Shown: positions 48,730-57,615, counted from the first letter of the stretch. The stretch: 64,000 nucleotides of DNA from an uncultured Paracoccaceae bacterium (GCA_951812615.1 CATOSU010000002.1:868001-932000); one strand, 5' to 3'. Numbers and translations are program-made. The notes: a model not told the origin generated them from the letters alone.

Positions 48730-50281
48730 TCCCGTCCCCGAAATCATGGATGTGCCCCCCGAGGAGGCGATTGAATTCTTCCGCGCCAAGGGCATGCATG
48801 TCGGCCATGACTGGCGCGACACCTCCGCGACCCAGCATGCCCGCTCCTTCACGGTGGCCAAGGTCGCCCGTCTCGACATCCTGACCGATATCCGGGACGC
48901 CATGGACCGGGTGCTGGCCGAAGGCACCACTTTCGAGAGTTTCCAGGACGAGCTCGAACCGATCCTGCGCGCCAGGGGCTGGTGGGGCCGCAAGACCATG
49001 ACCGATCCTGCAACCGGCGAGACCCGCGTGGTCCAGCTCGGCTCACCCCGTCGGCTCAGAACCATCTTCGACACCAATCTGCGCATGGCCACCGCCGCCG
49101 GCAAGTGGGCGCAGATCACCCGCCTGGCGGGCCGCCGCCCATGGGTTCGCTACATCGCCACGCTCGATGACCGCACCCGGCCCCTGCACCGGGCCTGGCA
49201 CGGCACCATCCTGCGCTGGGACGACCCGTTCTGGCAGACCCATTTCCCGCCCTGCGGCTGGCATTGCCGCTGCACCGTGCAGACCCTCTCGGATGCCGAT
49301 CTGGAGCGCTTCGGCCTCACACCCTCGCCCGGCCCGCCGGAAGGGTGGAACCGCACACGGCCATGGCGCAACCGCCGCACCGGGGAGAGCCAGGACGTGC
49401 CCGTCGGGATCGATCCCGGCTTTGCCCACAACCCCGGCACCGTCGACCCCGTGGCCGGCGCCCGCAAGCTGCTCGCGGACCGCCTGATCGCCGCCCCGCC
49501 CGCGCTCGTCCGCGCCGCCACCTCCGATGTCACCGAATGGATCGCGCGGGGGCGCACGAGGCGCAGGCAGCTTGTCGAGGCCACCGCACTGGCCCCGGAC
49601 CAGGCGGGCTTTGCCGACCGCCTGCGTGGCCTCGTTGCCCAGGGCCTCACAACCGGGCGCGGCGCCGGAACCGTGGCGGCATCCGTCAGACCCCTGCGCA
49701 CGGGCGGCGAGGACCGGGCCGCCGCCGACGCCGTCCATGCCGCCTCGCTGCGCTTTCCGGCACGCTGGGTGGCGCGCGCCAATGCCAGCCCGCTCGGCGT
49801 TGCCGCCAACGGGCAGGAAACCGGCGGCAGCTACCTTTCCGCCGCCGCACGAGGGTCGGTCCGCATCGGGCGCGGCCAGCTGACCAAGGCCGATAACACC
49901 GCCTGGGCCATCACCTCCCGCGATCCCTCCAACGCCACCCACGAATATGTCCACCACCTGCAAGCGGCGATGCCGGAAATCGACCGTCTCTTCCAGGACC
50001 TCCATATCCGACGCACCACCCTGCCCGGCGGGGCGCGGGAGCCGGTTCTGATCCTGCCCGACTATCCACCTCTGACAGGACGGCGCGACCAGTATGTCGA
50101 TGGCTACTTCGGGCGGGAATACGCAGGTGGCCGCGCCGCCGAGGTCATGACCCGCGCCTTCCAGATCCTCTTCCACAGGCTGCCCGGCGACGAAGGCGTC
50201 GATCTGGACAAGCTCGTGCGCGACGATCCGGAGATGCTCGATCTGGTGCTGGGGCTGCTTTTCCATTACGATCCCGCATAG
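48722..50281 (+). CDS. MuF (gpF-like) head protein with C-terminal HExxH domain
   Basis: 519 aa. Residues 1-210 form the phage Mu protein F domain: RRLRTIFDTNLRMATAAGKW, TLDDRTRPLHRAWHGTILRWDDPFW and PPCGWHCRCTVQ. The C-terminal 190 residues are a separate domain with HEYVH at residues 407-411 in ATHEYVHHLQ and a possible third ligand Glu in GGRAAEVMTRAF, an arrangement typical of zincins. MuF proteins are often joined to varied toxin domains. It would be packaged in the head; a protease, toxin or self-processing role is inferred. Overlaps the portal gene. Confidence 0.85.
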   Translation: MPDPVPEIMDVPPEEAIEFFRAKGMHVGHDWRDTSATQHARSFTVAKVARLDILTDIRDAMDRVLAEGTTFESFQDELEPILRARGWWGRKTMTDPATGETRVVQLGSPRRLRTIFDTNLRMATAAGKWAQITRLAGRRPWVRYIATLDDRTRPLHRAWHGTILRWDDPFWQTHFPPCGWHCRCTVQTLSDADLERFGLTPSPGPPEGWNRTRPWRNRRTGESQDVPVGIDPGFAHNPGTVDPVAGARKLLADRLIAAPPALVRAATSDVTEWIARGRTRRRQLVEATALAPDQAGFADRLRGLVAQGLTTGRGAGTVAASVRPLRTGGEDRAAADAVHAASLRFPARWVARANASPLGVAANGQETGGSYLSAAARGSVRIGRGQLTKADNTAWAITSRDPSNATHEYVHHLQAAMPEIDRLFQDLHIRRTTLPGGAREPVLILPDYPPLTGRRDQYVDGYFGREYAGGRAAEVMTRAFQILFHRLPGDEGVDLDKLVRDDPEMLDLVLGLLFHYDPA

Positions 50282-50302
50282 CGACGATAGCGAGAGCACC
50301 CC

Positions 50303-50704
50303 ATGGCCATTCACAGGATCAACCTTCCCGACATGCTCTACGGGCGCGAGATGCGCACCGTGATCTGGGACGACACGGCAGGCACGGTCGAGGGCACCCA
50401 TTCAGATGTGCCGGGCATGCAGAAGACCCTCGCCCGCCCCACGCCGGTGAACTGTTCCTCCGAGGGGCGCGAACTCTACCTCCGCGATCCGGCCCACGAT
50501 CCGACCGAGTTCCTCTGGCTCCTCGGGTTCGCCTTCGACGGGATACTCTACGAGCCGCTGCGCTCGACCCTGCCGCCCGTCTTCGACGGTGTCGACCTCA
50601 GCCCCACCGAACCCGCGCCGCGCGCGCAGCGCGATGCGCAAGGCAACATTACCGACCGATACGAAGATGGCTCGTTCATCGGCTACGACATGCCCTACAG
50701 CTGA
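50303..50704 (+). CDS. Hypothetical protein after MuF; candidate immunity or accessory protein
   Basis: 133 aa, starting 22 bases after the MuF stop. Beta-rich: REMRTVIWDDTAGTVEGTHSD, SSEGRELYLRDPAHDPTEFLWLLGFAFDG; ends DRYEDGSFIGYDMPYS. No cysteine-rich or membrane part. It is the last gene before the right end of the prophage. Its place suggests a partner of the MuF C-terminal domain, but this is untested. Confidence 0.6.
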   Translation: MAIHRINLPDMLYGREMRTVIWDDTAGTVEGTHSDVPGMQKTLARPTPVNCSSEGRELYLRDPAHDPTEFLWLLGFAFDGILYEPLRSTLPPVFDGVDLSPTEPAPRAQRDAQGNITDRYEDGSFIGYDMPYS

Positions 50705-50990
50705 TAGCCGAACATCCCTTGCAGGCCCCTTGCAAGGGCAGATCATCGTGGCCGCGGAAAGCACCGGGAAGCCCGAAAAGCACCACCCCTGAAATGCCCG
50801 GAAAATCCGGCTGTTTCGCGCCCCCGATATCAGCGACAAAATCACCGTTTCCAGCGGGTTCGCACCCCCCGAAACGTGCCGATTCTGAAAGACTTATGGC
50901 GCGGGCCGAATCCGACGTGGCCATCAGGTCCGCGCCCCAAGAGGCGCTCAAAGCCCTGATTTCAAGCCCGTTTTGCAATCCCAGCCGGAA

Positions 50991-51020
50991 TAGTCCGGGA
51001 TAGTCCGGGATAGTCCGGAT
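50991..51020. repeat. Three tandem 10-base repeats at the right end
   Basis: TAGTCCGGGA, TAGTCCGGGA, TAGTCCGGAT directly before the terminal repeat. One repeat is about one helical turn, which could place bound proteins on the same face. Confidence 0.75.
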
Positions 51021-51023
51021 ACC

Positions 51024-51045
51024 CAAAGACTTTTGTCACCCTACA
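51024..51045. repeat. Right prophage end (terminal inverted repeat)
   Basis: Read from the outside inward it is TGTAGGGTGACAAAAGTC, matching the left end. The final CA at 51044-51045 is the phage terminus. Confidence 0.82.
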
Positions 51046-52375
51046 CGAGAATGGCGCCATCATCATCGATGGTGACCATGACTATATGGTCTTTGACGGG
51101 TTTGACGACTTGCCAAATCCGATCAGTTCCGAGGGCGTAATCGCGGCAATCTCGGACCTGACAAACTGGGCCACCGGCGGCCCCGGTCGAAACGCCACGG
51201 ATGACAATCCGAACCCGGATGATGGCTTTAATCTGGTTTCTCCCCGGCTTTATGATGCGTCTGATGTCACGACGCTCTATTTCGACGGTACCCACGTGGC
51301 GTTCATCGACGACGTGTCCTCGCCCGACGGTGACGTCACAACCGAATTGCAGGTATCCGACCAGCCGTTCCTGCCCACGGACATCATCGAGATCGACATC
51401 CTGAACAGTTCGTTGCGGCCCGACGGAGAGTTTGATTTCGATGAGGTGATCTTTACCCGCGTGGCAGTTACGCGGGACGGCGTGACCTATGAATTCGACG
51501 TCAATGACGGCTCCAAGGTCAAGGAATCCGGGGCGACCGAAAGCGATTCCGGGCAGGCCGTGGAGCAGGGTGATACGTTTTTTGTCACCAATGACGACGT
51601 GAACAGCTATGTCTCTGCGCCGAAAACGGCCTCGCCGTTCGCCGACGTTCCCAGCGGTCAGATGGCGTTTTCCCTGAACGAAACCTTTGTCGAGGGAGAA
51701 AGCACGTCGATCGAGCGCGAACAGCCGGTCTACGATGAAACCTCTGGTGACCCGACCGGTACGGAAAACGCGAATTTCTACTATGGCAACAGTCTGGATC
51801 CGGACCCGGTGCCCTGCTTTGTTCTGGGCACGCTGATTCTGACGGACCGGGGGCAGGTGCCCATTGAAGACCTGAAGATCGGCGATCTGGTGGAAACGCT
51901 GGACCATGGTCCGGTGCCGGTACGCTGGATCGGGCGGCGGCGGATCAGGGCGCTGGGACCGTTTGCACCGATCCGGATCGCGGCCCATGCGCTGGACAAT
52001 GACCGCGATCTTCTGGTGTCGCCTAACCACCGGATGCTGATCCGGGGCTGGCAGGCGGAACTGCTGTTCGGCGAAACCGAGGTGCTGGTGGCCGCGAAAC
52101 ATCTGATCAACGACAGGACCATCCGGCGGGAAACCGGGATGGATTGGGTGGAGTACCTGCACATCCTGCTTGAGCAGCACGAAATCGTCCGGGCCAATGG
52201 CAGTGCCGCTGAAAGCCTGAACCCCGCGTTCCTCGCCGACTGGCCGGAGGATGATCCGGCGTTCACCGAGGTGCAGACGCTGTTCCCGGAGTTGTTCTCC
52301 GGCGATCTGATGCAGGCGCAGGGGATCCGCGCGCATCTGAAGGGCTTTGAAGGGCCGCTTCTGAACGTCGCCTGA
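51046..52375 (+). pseudogene. Hint-domain protein, 3' part of gene split by the prophage
   Basis: The frame is coding-like from the prophage border: GAIIIDGDHDYMVFDGFDDLPN. An ATG at 51086 could give a 429-aa product without its first codons. The N-terminal two thirds is acidic and beta-rich. The C-terminal Hint (hedgehog/intein) domain has the nucleophile Cys in CFVLGTLILT, GQVPIEDLKIGDLVETLDHGPVPVRWIG and SPNHRMLI. Hint domains self-cleave proteins; many alphaproteobacteria have such secreted proteins. The original 5' end is at 16275-16308. Confidence 0.75.
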
Positions 52376-52403
52376 TCCACCCGGCGGTCAGGGCCGTTGC
52401 GGA

Positions 52404-53003
52404 TTATTCTTCGAAAATCGGAATATGAGGGCCGGCATCGCGTGGCAGAACGCCGGTCACGCGCGGATCATCGGCGATCTCGACCTGTTGCCGTGTCGGT
52501 TTGAACCCGCTGCGGATGTAGAAGCCAAGCGCGCCGGGGCTGTCCAGTGTACAGGTGTGCAGGTGGAACCGGGTGATCGGGCGGTCCCACGCAAGGCCGA
52601 TGGCCCGGTTCATCAGGTAGCGCCCGGCACCCTTGCCGATCAGCTGCGGCGTCACACCAAAAAACGCCAGTTCGCAGTCGCCTGAACTGCGGAAATCCAG
52701 TTCCAGCATTGCTTCGGGGCGACCGTCTTGTTCAAGCGTGTAGAGCGGGCAGTCCGGGTGACGGATGATTTCGGACAGGTCTGCGTCCGACAGGGTCAGC
52801 CGCGAAAACCACAGCCATGCGTATGAGCCGACGCGGCGCAGGAGATCGCGATAGGTTTCCACATCCGGGTTTTCCAGCCGCCGGAACGTCAGGCCCCCGG
52901 GCACCGGAACGATCCGTTCCGGCACGCGGTAGCGCATCTCGAGATGGGTGACGATCGTGGCCACCTTGCCCGGGGGCACGTCGTGAAAACCGTCCTTGAT
53001 CAT
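52404..53003 (-). CDS. GNAT-family N-acetyltransferase
   Basis: 199 aa. The acetyl-CoA site is visible as FFGVTPQLIGKGAGRYLMNRAI (R/Q-x-x-G-x-G/A type), with ALGFYIRSGFK further on, a standard end of the GNAT fold. The substrate is unknown. It ends the set of three - strand genes after adenosine kinase and nth. Confidence 0.88.
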   Translation of the reverse strand: MIKDGFHDVPPGKVATIVTHLEMRYRVPERIVPVPGGLTFRRLENPDVETYRDLLRRVGSYAWLWFSRLTLSDADLSEIIRHPDCPLYTLEQDGRPEAMLELDFRSSGDCELAFFGVTPQLIGKGAGRYLMNRAIGLAWDRPITRFHLHTCTLDSPGALGFYIRSGFKPTRQQVEIADDPRVTGVLPRDAGPHIPIFEE

Positions 53004-53009
53004 GGCAGA

Positions 53010-53999
53010 TCAGAGCAGGCCTTCGGATTTCATCAGGGCCTGCATGTCGGCCTCGGGCCGGGGGCCGATATGGCTGATCACCTCGCGGGCACAGACGTTG
53101 CCCATGCGCGCGCAAGTTTCCAGATCCTTGCCCATGGCGAGACCCGAGAGGAAGCCGGCCGCAAACTGATCCCCGGCGCCCGTGGCATCGACGGGTGTGA
53201 TCTTTTCGACCGGGATATCGAGCCGCACGGTGCCTTCCATGATCGTCACACCGTCGCCGGAACGGGTGCAGACGACCAGCGGACAGATGCCGGAGGTCAG
53301 CATCAGCGCGTCGTCGATGTGATCGGATTCGAACAATGACTGAATCTCGGCCTCGTTGCCGATAACGAAGTCGAGGTCGTGCTGAATCAGCGACAGGAAA
53401 TCGGCGCGGTGGCGGTCCACGCAGAACGGATCGGAAATGGCGATGCCGGCCTTGCCCCCGGCGGCGCGGGTGGCGCGGGCAGCTTCGCGGAAGGCGGATT
53501 TCCCGGCATCATGGTCGAACAGGTAGCCTTCGAGGAACATCAGCCTGGCGTTGGACGTGACGTCGCCGGGCACGTCGGTGGACGACAGCCCGGTTGATAT
53601 CCCTAAATAGGTGTTCATCGACCGCTCGCCGTCGGGTGACACGAAGATCATCGAGCGAGAGGTCGGGACATCGCCGTCTGCAACCGGCGGGTTCACGAAG
53701 TCGATGCCGTTGTCGTTCATCGCGTCGGCATAGAAATGACCCAGCGCATCGTCCCGCACCCGTCCGATAAACGCGGTGTCCAGCCCCAGCACCCCGGCCC
53801 CGGCGATAGTGTTTGCCACCGAGCCGCCCGGTGTCTGAACCCGGCCTTCCATCGCGGCATAGAGCACTTCGCCACGTTCCTGGTCGATCAGTTGCATGAT
53901 CCCCTTCTCGATCCCCATGAGATCGAGAAAGCTGTCATCGGCCTGCGAAATCACGTCGACAACGGCGTTGCCGATGCCAACCAAGTCATATGTCTTCAT
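53010..53999 (-). CDS. Adenosine kinase / PfkB-family sugar kinase
   Basis: 329 aa. PfkB family: TPGGSVANTIAGAGVLG near the N terminus and DATGAGDQFAAGFLSGL with the catalytic Asp. The full-length similarity is to adenosine kinases of Rhodobacterales, which phosphorylate adenosine to AMP for purine salvage. Overlaps the nth stop by two bases (AATGAAG), so the two are translated together. Confidence 0.88.
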   Translation of the reverse strand: MKTYDLVGIGNAVVDVISQADDSFLDLMGIEKGIMQLIDQERGEVLYAAMEGRVQTPGGSVANTIAGAGVLGLDTAFIGRVRDDALGHFYADAMNDNGIDFVNPPVADGDVPTSRSMIFVSPDGERSMNTYLGISTGLSSTDVPGDVTSNARLMFLEGYLFDHDAGKSAFREAARATRAAGGKAGIAISDPFCVDRHRADFLSLIQHDLDFVIGNEAEIQSLFESDHIDDALMLTSGICPLVVCTRSGDGVTIMEGTVRLDIPVEKITPVDATGAGDQFAAGFLSGLAMGKDLETCARMGNVCAREVISHIGPRPEADMQALMKSEGLL

Positions 54000-54640
54000 T
54001 CTGTTTTTTCCTCAAATGCACAGAGATCGCGGATCAGGCAGGTGGGGCACATCGGTTTGCGGGCCTTGCAGTGATAGCGGCCATGCAGGATCAGCCAGTG
54101 ATGGGCGTGCTGCTGAAAATCCGCCGGAATGTTGTCCTCGATGGCACGTTCGACGGCGTCCACGTCCTTGCCCGGGGCGATGCCGCTGCGGTTGCCGACG
54201 CGGAAGATATGAGTATCGACCGCCTGTGCGGGCTGCTGCCACCACATGTTCAACACCACGTTGGCAGTTTTGCGACCCACACCGGGCAGCGATTGCAGCG
54301 CCGCACGGGAATTGGGAACCTCGCCGCCGTAATCGTCGACGAGGATGCGCGACAGACGGATCACGTTTTTGGCCTTGTTGCGGTAAAGTCCGATGGTCTT
54401 GATGTGTTCGATCAGCGTTTCTTCGCCAAGGTCCAGCATCTTCTGCGGGGTGTCGGCGATCTTGAACAGGTCGCGCGTGGCCCTGTTCACGCCTGCGTCG
54501 GTCGCCTGCGCGCTGAGCGCGACGGCGACAACCAGTGTATAGGCGTTCACATGCTCCAGCTCGCCTTTCGGTTCCGGCTCGCGGTCGCGGAAACGGGCAA
54601 AGATCTCGCGGATCGTGTGGTAGTCGAGTTGCTTGGCCAT
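53996..54640 (-). CDS. nth: Endonuclease III (DNA glycosylase/AP lyase)
   Basis: 214 aa from MAKQLDYHTIREIF. Helix-hairpin-helix LPGVGRKTANVVL with catalytic Lys, VDTHIFRV with catalytic Asp, and the [4Fe-4S] ligands C-x6-C-x2-C-x5-C at the C terminus (CKARKPMCPTCLIRDLC). It removes oxidised pyrimidines in base excision repair. A longer in-frame start is less likely. Confidence 0.97.
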   Translation of the reverse strand: MAKQLDYHTIREIFARFRDREPEPKGELEHVNAYTLVVAVALSAQATDAGVNRATRDLFKIADTPQKMLDLGEETLIEHIKTIGLYRNKAKNVIRLSRILVDDYGGEVPNSRAALQSLPGVGRKTANVVLNMWWQQPAQAVDTHIFRVGNRSGIAPGKDVDAVERAIEDNIPADFQQHAHHWLILHGRYHCKARKPMCPTCLIRDLCAFEEKTE

Positions 54641-54813
54641 CGGGGGCCTTGATGCCGCAGGTCGGCAGGGGCCGCAATGCACAATCGGCCACCGGTTGCC
54701 GCGGTTTCAGGCTGGACACGGCGGGGAGTGCAGGACTTTGAGCAGCTTTCGGGTCGCTCCGTCGGTGCCCGTGCCATAGATTTGCGGTAACATACCGGCC
54801 AGGGATCAGACGA

Positions 54814-55671
54814 ATGAACATACAGAACACCGAGAACGGGTATCACTACAACGTCATGCGCCGGGCGATCGAGCTGATCGACGAAGCCGGCGAGGGCCTG
54901 ACGCTGGACGCATTGGCAAAGCAGATGGATATGAGTCCCGCACATTTTCAGCGCTTGTTCAGCGCATGGGTGGGGGTCAGCCCGAAACGGTTTCAGCAAT
55001 ACCTGACGTTGGGCCATGCCAAGGCGCTGTTGAAGAACCGGTTCACGACGCTGGAAACCGCGCTGACCACCGGGCTGAGCGGCAGCGGACGTCTGCATGA
55101 TCTGTTCGTCCGGTGGGAAGCGATGAGCCCGGGTGAATATGCGCGCAACGGGGCGGGGCTGACGATCTACTGGGGCTGGTTCGAAAGCCCGTTTGGCCCG
55201 GCTTTGGTGATGGGAACAGACAAGGGGATCTGCGGAATCGCCTTTGCGGCGGAAACGTCCGAAGAACATGCGATGGAGGACCTGACCGGGCGCTGGCCCA
55301 GGGCCGAGTTCGTGGAAGACCCGATGCGGCTGCGGCCATGGGCGATGTCAGCGTTCGGCGCAGACGGAAAGCTGGAGGAAATGCCGCTGTTCCTGATTGG
55401 CGCGCCGTTCCAGATCAAGGTCTGGGAGGCCCTGCTGACGGTTCCGTCGGGCCATGTCACCACCTATTCCGAAATTGCCGGCGCGATCGGCAAGCCGAAA
55501 GCCGTGCGCGCCGTGGGCACGGCCGTGGGGCGCAACCCGATCAGCTGGCTGATCCCGTGCCACCGGGCGCTGCGCAAATCCGGCGGTCTGGGCGGTTATC
55601 ATTGGGGTTTGCCGGTCAAACGGGCGATGCTGGCTTACGAGGCGGCGCAGCTGGAAGACGAGGTGGCGTAA
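54814..55671 (+). CDS. AraC-type regulator fused to methylated-DNA-cysteine methyltransferase
   Basis: 285 aa. Residues 15-110 are an AraC helix-turn-helix (LTLDALAKQMDMSPAHFQRLFSAWVGVSPKRF). Residues 120-280 are the MGMT domain with acceptor Cys249 in WLIPCHR and the RAVGTAVGRNP DNA-binding helix. It resembles the C-terminal three quarters of Ada without the zinc-type N-terminal domain. It repairs O6-methylguanine and probably regulates its own repair regulon. Divergent from nth. Confidence 0.93.
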   Translation: MNIQNTENGYHYNVMRRAIELIDEAGEGLTLDALAKQMDMSPAHFQRLFSAWVGVSPKRFQQYLTLGHAKALLKNRFTTLETALTTGLSGSGRLHDLFVRWEAMSPGEYARNGAGLTIYWGWFESPFGPALVMGTDKGICGIAFAAETSEEHAMEDLTGRWPRAEFVEDPMRLRPWAMSAFGADGKLEEMPLFLIGAPFQIKVWEALLTVPSGHVTTYSEIAGAIGKPKAVRAVGTAVGRNPISWLIPCHRALRKSGGLGGYHWGLPVKRAMLAYEAAQLEDEVA

Positions 55672-55778
55672 TCCTGCCGACCCCCGCGTCGATGCCGCTT
55701 GAGACAACGCGGCGCATTCGTGATATACTGTCTGCTAATGGGACCCGTCGAAACGGGCGTTGAGCAAGGGCAGACAAA

Positions 55779-56444
55779 ATGAACTTCATCAAGCTTCCGC
55801 TGGCGCTGGCCGCCGGTGTTTCCCTGACAGTTGCGGCATGTACCGATCCCGCGTCGCTGTCGGCAAACGGCGAAAATGCGAACACGAATACCGGGCTGGG
55901 CGTCGGCGCGCTGGTCGGGGCGGCCGTGGGATCGGCCGTGGCGGGCAGCGGCAACCGTACGCAGGGCGCCATTCTGGGCGGGATTGTCGGCGCGGCAGCG
56001 GGCGGGATCGTAGGCAGCCAGCTGGACAAGCAGGCGGCGGAGCTGAGCTCGGCGCTGGACAACGACATTCTGGTGGAAACCGCGGATGGACGGCTGATCG
56101 TCACCCTGCCCGAGGACATAACCTTTGACACAGACAGCAGCGTGGTCCGGCCCGGCCTGCAGGCGGAGCTGAACAAGGTGGCTGCCAGCCTTGTGCAATA
56201 TCCGGATACGACCGTTCAGGTCATCGGCCATACCGACAACGAGGGCGATGCCAATTACAATCAGGGTTTGTCGGAACAGCGGGCTTACTCGGTTTCGGGT
56301 ATCCTGCAGGCCGGCGGGGTCGGCGCCGGGCGGATCACGACGCTGGGCAAGGGCGAAAACGAACCGAAGGCGTCCAACCTGACACCGGAAGGAATGGCGC
56401 AGAACCGGCGCGTTGAAATCATTGTGATCCCGTCATCGGCCTGA
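55779..56444 (+). CDS. OmpA-family lipoprotein
   Basis: 221 aa. Lipobox LTVAAC at residues 16-21; a glycine-zipper segment (GLGVGALVGAAVGSAVAGSG and GAILGGIVGAAAGGIVGSQL) that may insert in a membrane; and an OmpA C-terminal peptidoglycan-binding domain with IGHTDNEGDANYNQGLSEQRA and NRRVEIIV. It should tie the outer membrane to peptidoglycan. Confidence 0.92.
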   Translation: MNFIKLPLALAAGVSLTVAACTDPASLSANGENANTNTGLGVGALVGAAVGSAVAGSGNRTQGAILGGIVGAAAGGIVGSQLDKQAAELSSALDNDILVETADGRLIVTLPEDITFDTDSSVVRPGLQAELNKVAASLVQYPDTTVQVIGHTDNEGDANYNQGLSEQRAYSVSGILQAGGVGAGRITTLGKGENEPKASNLTPEGMAQNRRVEIIVIPSSA

Positions 56445-56510
56445 CGGGGGTTGGCCGGCCGGTTGCAAGTGAACTATGTCAGCCGAAACTGATCTGAGGG
56501 TTGATGTATC

Positions 56511-57053
56511 ATGAGTGACCCCATTCTTCTGGGCCTGTCCGGTTCGCTGAGAGCCGGATCGGGAAACCGCAAGCTGTTGCGGGAGGCGGCGCGGCTTTTC
56601 GGCCCCTGTTCGTTTCAGGAGGCCGGTCTGAACCTGCCGCTGTATGACGGGGATCTCGAAGACAGCCAGGGCATTCCGGATGCTGTTCAGCAGCTTGCCG
56701 ATCAGATCAATGCGGCGGACGCGGTCATCATATCTACGCCAGAATATAACAAGGGCCCGTCGGGTGTGTTGAAAAACGCGCTGGACTGGGTCAGCCGGAC
56801 GGATGGCAAACCGTGGCTGAACAAACCGGTGGCGGTGATGTCTGCCGCGGCCGGGCGCGCCGGCGGTGAACGGGCGCAGATGGTATTGCGGGGCTTCATG
56901 GTTCCGTTTCGCCCGTGCATCCTGCCGGGCCCCGAGATGCATCTGGCCGGCGTCGGGAACGCGTTTGACAAAACCGGGCGTCTGCAGAGCGAGCAACATG
57001 TCAGGACGCTGACCGAGCTTATGCAGGCGCTGCGGGCCGAAATCGGCGGATAG
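56511..57053 (+). CDS. NADPH-dependent FMN reductase
   Basis: 180 aa flavodoxin-like fold: LSGSLRAGSGNRKLLREAA (FMN phosphate loop), STPEYNKGPSGVLKNALDWVSR (the family signature) and MSAAAGRAGGERAQ. It reduces FMN, quinones or azo compounds with NAD(P)H. Stands alone; no regulator beside it. Confidence 0.9.
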   Translation: MSDPILLGLSGSLRAGSGNRKLLREAARLFGPCSFQEAGLNLPLYDGDLEDSQGIPDAVQQLADQINAADAVIISTPEYNKGPSGVLKNALDWVSRTDGKPWLNKPVAVMSAAAGRAGGERAQMVLRGFMVPFRPCILPGPEMHLAGVGNAFDKTGRLQSEQHVRTLTELMQALRAEIGG

Positions 57054-57071
57054 AGCAGGTCGCGTCTCGCT

Positions 57072-57470
57072 TTACAGCGGGCTGCCGATCTCAACGAGGT
57101 TGCCGTCCGGGTCGCGGATGTAGAGCGACAGGATCGGACCTGTGGCGCCGGTCCGGCGGATCGGGCCTTCTTCGATCGTGACGCCGTTTTGCATCAGGTG
57201 CAGTTGCCAGTCGTCCAGATCGAGATCGGTCAGAAAACACAGGTCCGCAGATCCCGGCATGGGTGTTTCGGCTTTTGGTTCAAATTCGTACCCGGAAGGG
57301 TGCAGGTTGATCTTCTGCTGGCCGAATGTCAGCGCGGTCCGTTCGGACCCGTCCGCCGGGTGAAAGGTCTTGGCGTCCATTCCCAGCATCGTTGTGTAGA
57401 ATTCCACGGTTTCGGCGATATCGCGCACCGTAAGAACCAGATGGTCAAGGGACCGGACGGTGGGTGTCAT
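57072..57470 (-). CDS. VOC-family (glyoxalase/bleomycin resistance-like) protein
   Basis: 132 aa from MTPTVRSLDHLVLTV. Metal-ligand positions of the VOC fold: His in LDHLVLTV, Glu or His in INLHPSG, and Glu in PDGNLVEIGSPL near the end. Paired beta-alpha-beta-beta-beta modules are visible. Substrate unknown. Confidence 0.85.
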   Translation of the reverse strand: MTPTVRSLDHLVLTVRDIAETVEFYTTMLGMDAKTFHPADGSERTALTFGQQKINLHPSGYEFEPKAETPMPGSADLCFLTDLDLDDWQLHLMQNGVTIEEGPIRRTGATGPILSLYIRDPDGNLVEIGSPL

Positions 57471-57615
57471 CGCGCAGGAGCTCCGATTGCAGTGCCTGCG
57501 GAGGCTGACAGAGCGCAACGTACGGGTAAAGCGAAAAGCAGTGAACAGGCGCGATGGACCAATTGTCCGTCGTGTTCTACCACTTACGTCGGCTGGGAGA
57601 GTCGGGAGCGTCAGC

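Larger units (their letters stand above)
16309..51045. mobile_element. Complete Mu-like (transposable) siphophage prophage, about 34.7 kb
   Basis: Both ends read inward as TGTAG-SGYGACAAAAGT, matching at 18 of 21 positions in inverted orientation. Between them lie a MuA-type transposase, MuB-type ATPase, GemA, Mor-like activator, terminase, portal, MuF, protease/scaffold, capsid, lambda-like tail genes, lysis genes and an S24 repressor. No tail sheath, baseplate spike or other contractile genes are present, so the virion should be a siphovirus, closer to B3-type transposable phages than to Mu itself. The flanking bases are CGACT on the left and CGAGA on the right, sharing only CGA. All core modules look present apart from frameshifts noted separately, so it may be active. 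Confidence 0.93.
50705..51045. other. Right-end non-coding region of the prophage
   Basis: 341 bases without a credible gene; a 94-codon frame here has no ATG-SD and odd composition. It contains GCGACAAAA at 50833, three tandem copies of TAGTCCGGGA/T at 50991-51020, and the terminal inverted repeat. Confidence 0.6.

Noticed and set aside
45357-49119. Long - strand frames (up to 742 codons) opposite terminase and portal genes
   Set aside because: The + strand holds clear terminase, portal and MuF motifs; the antisense frames have no recognisable domains.
50719-51003. A 94-codon + strand frame at the right end of the prophage
   Set aside because: No ATG with SD, odd composition (Ser/Pro/Lys-rich), and it overlaps the tandem repeats and terminal region. 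Treated as non-coding.
51903-51914. GGACCATGGTCC inside the Hint-domain gene, similar to the late palindrome
   Set aside because: Only the inner 12 bases match, the flanks GC and GCTGCC are missing, and it lies in host coding sequence. Taken as chance.
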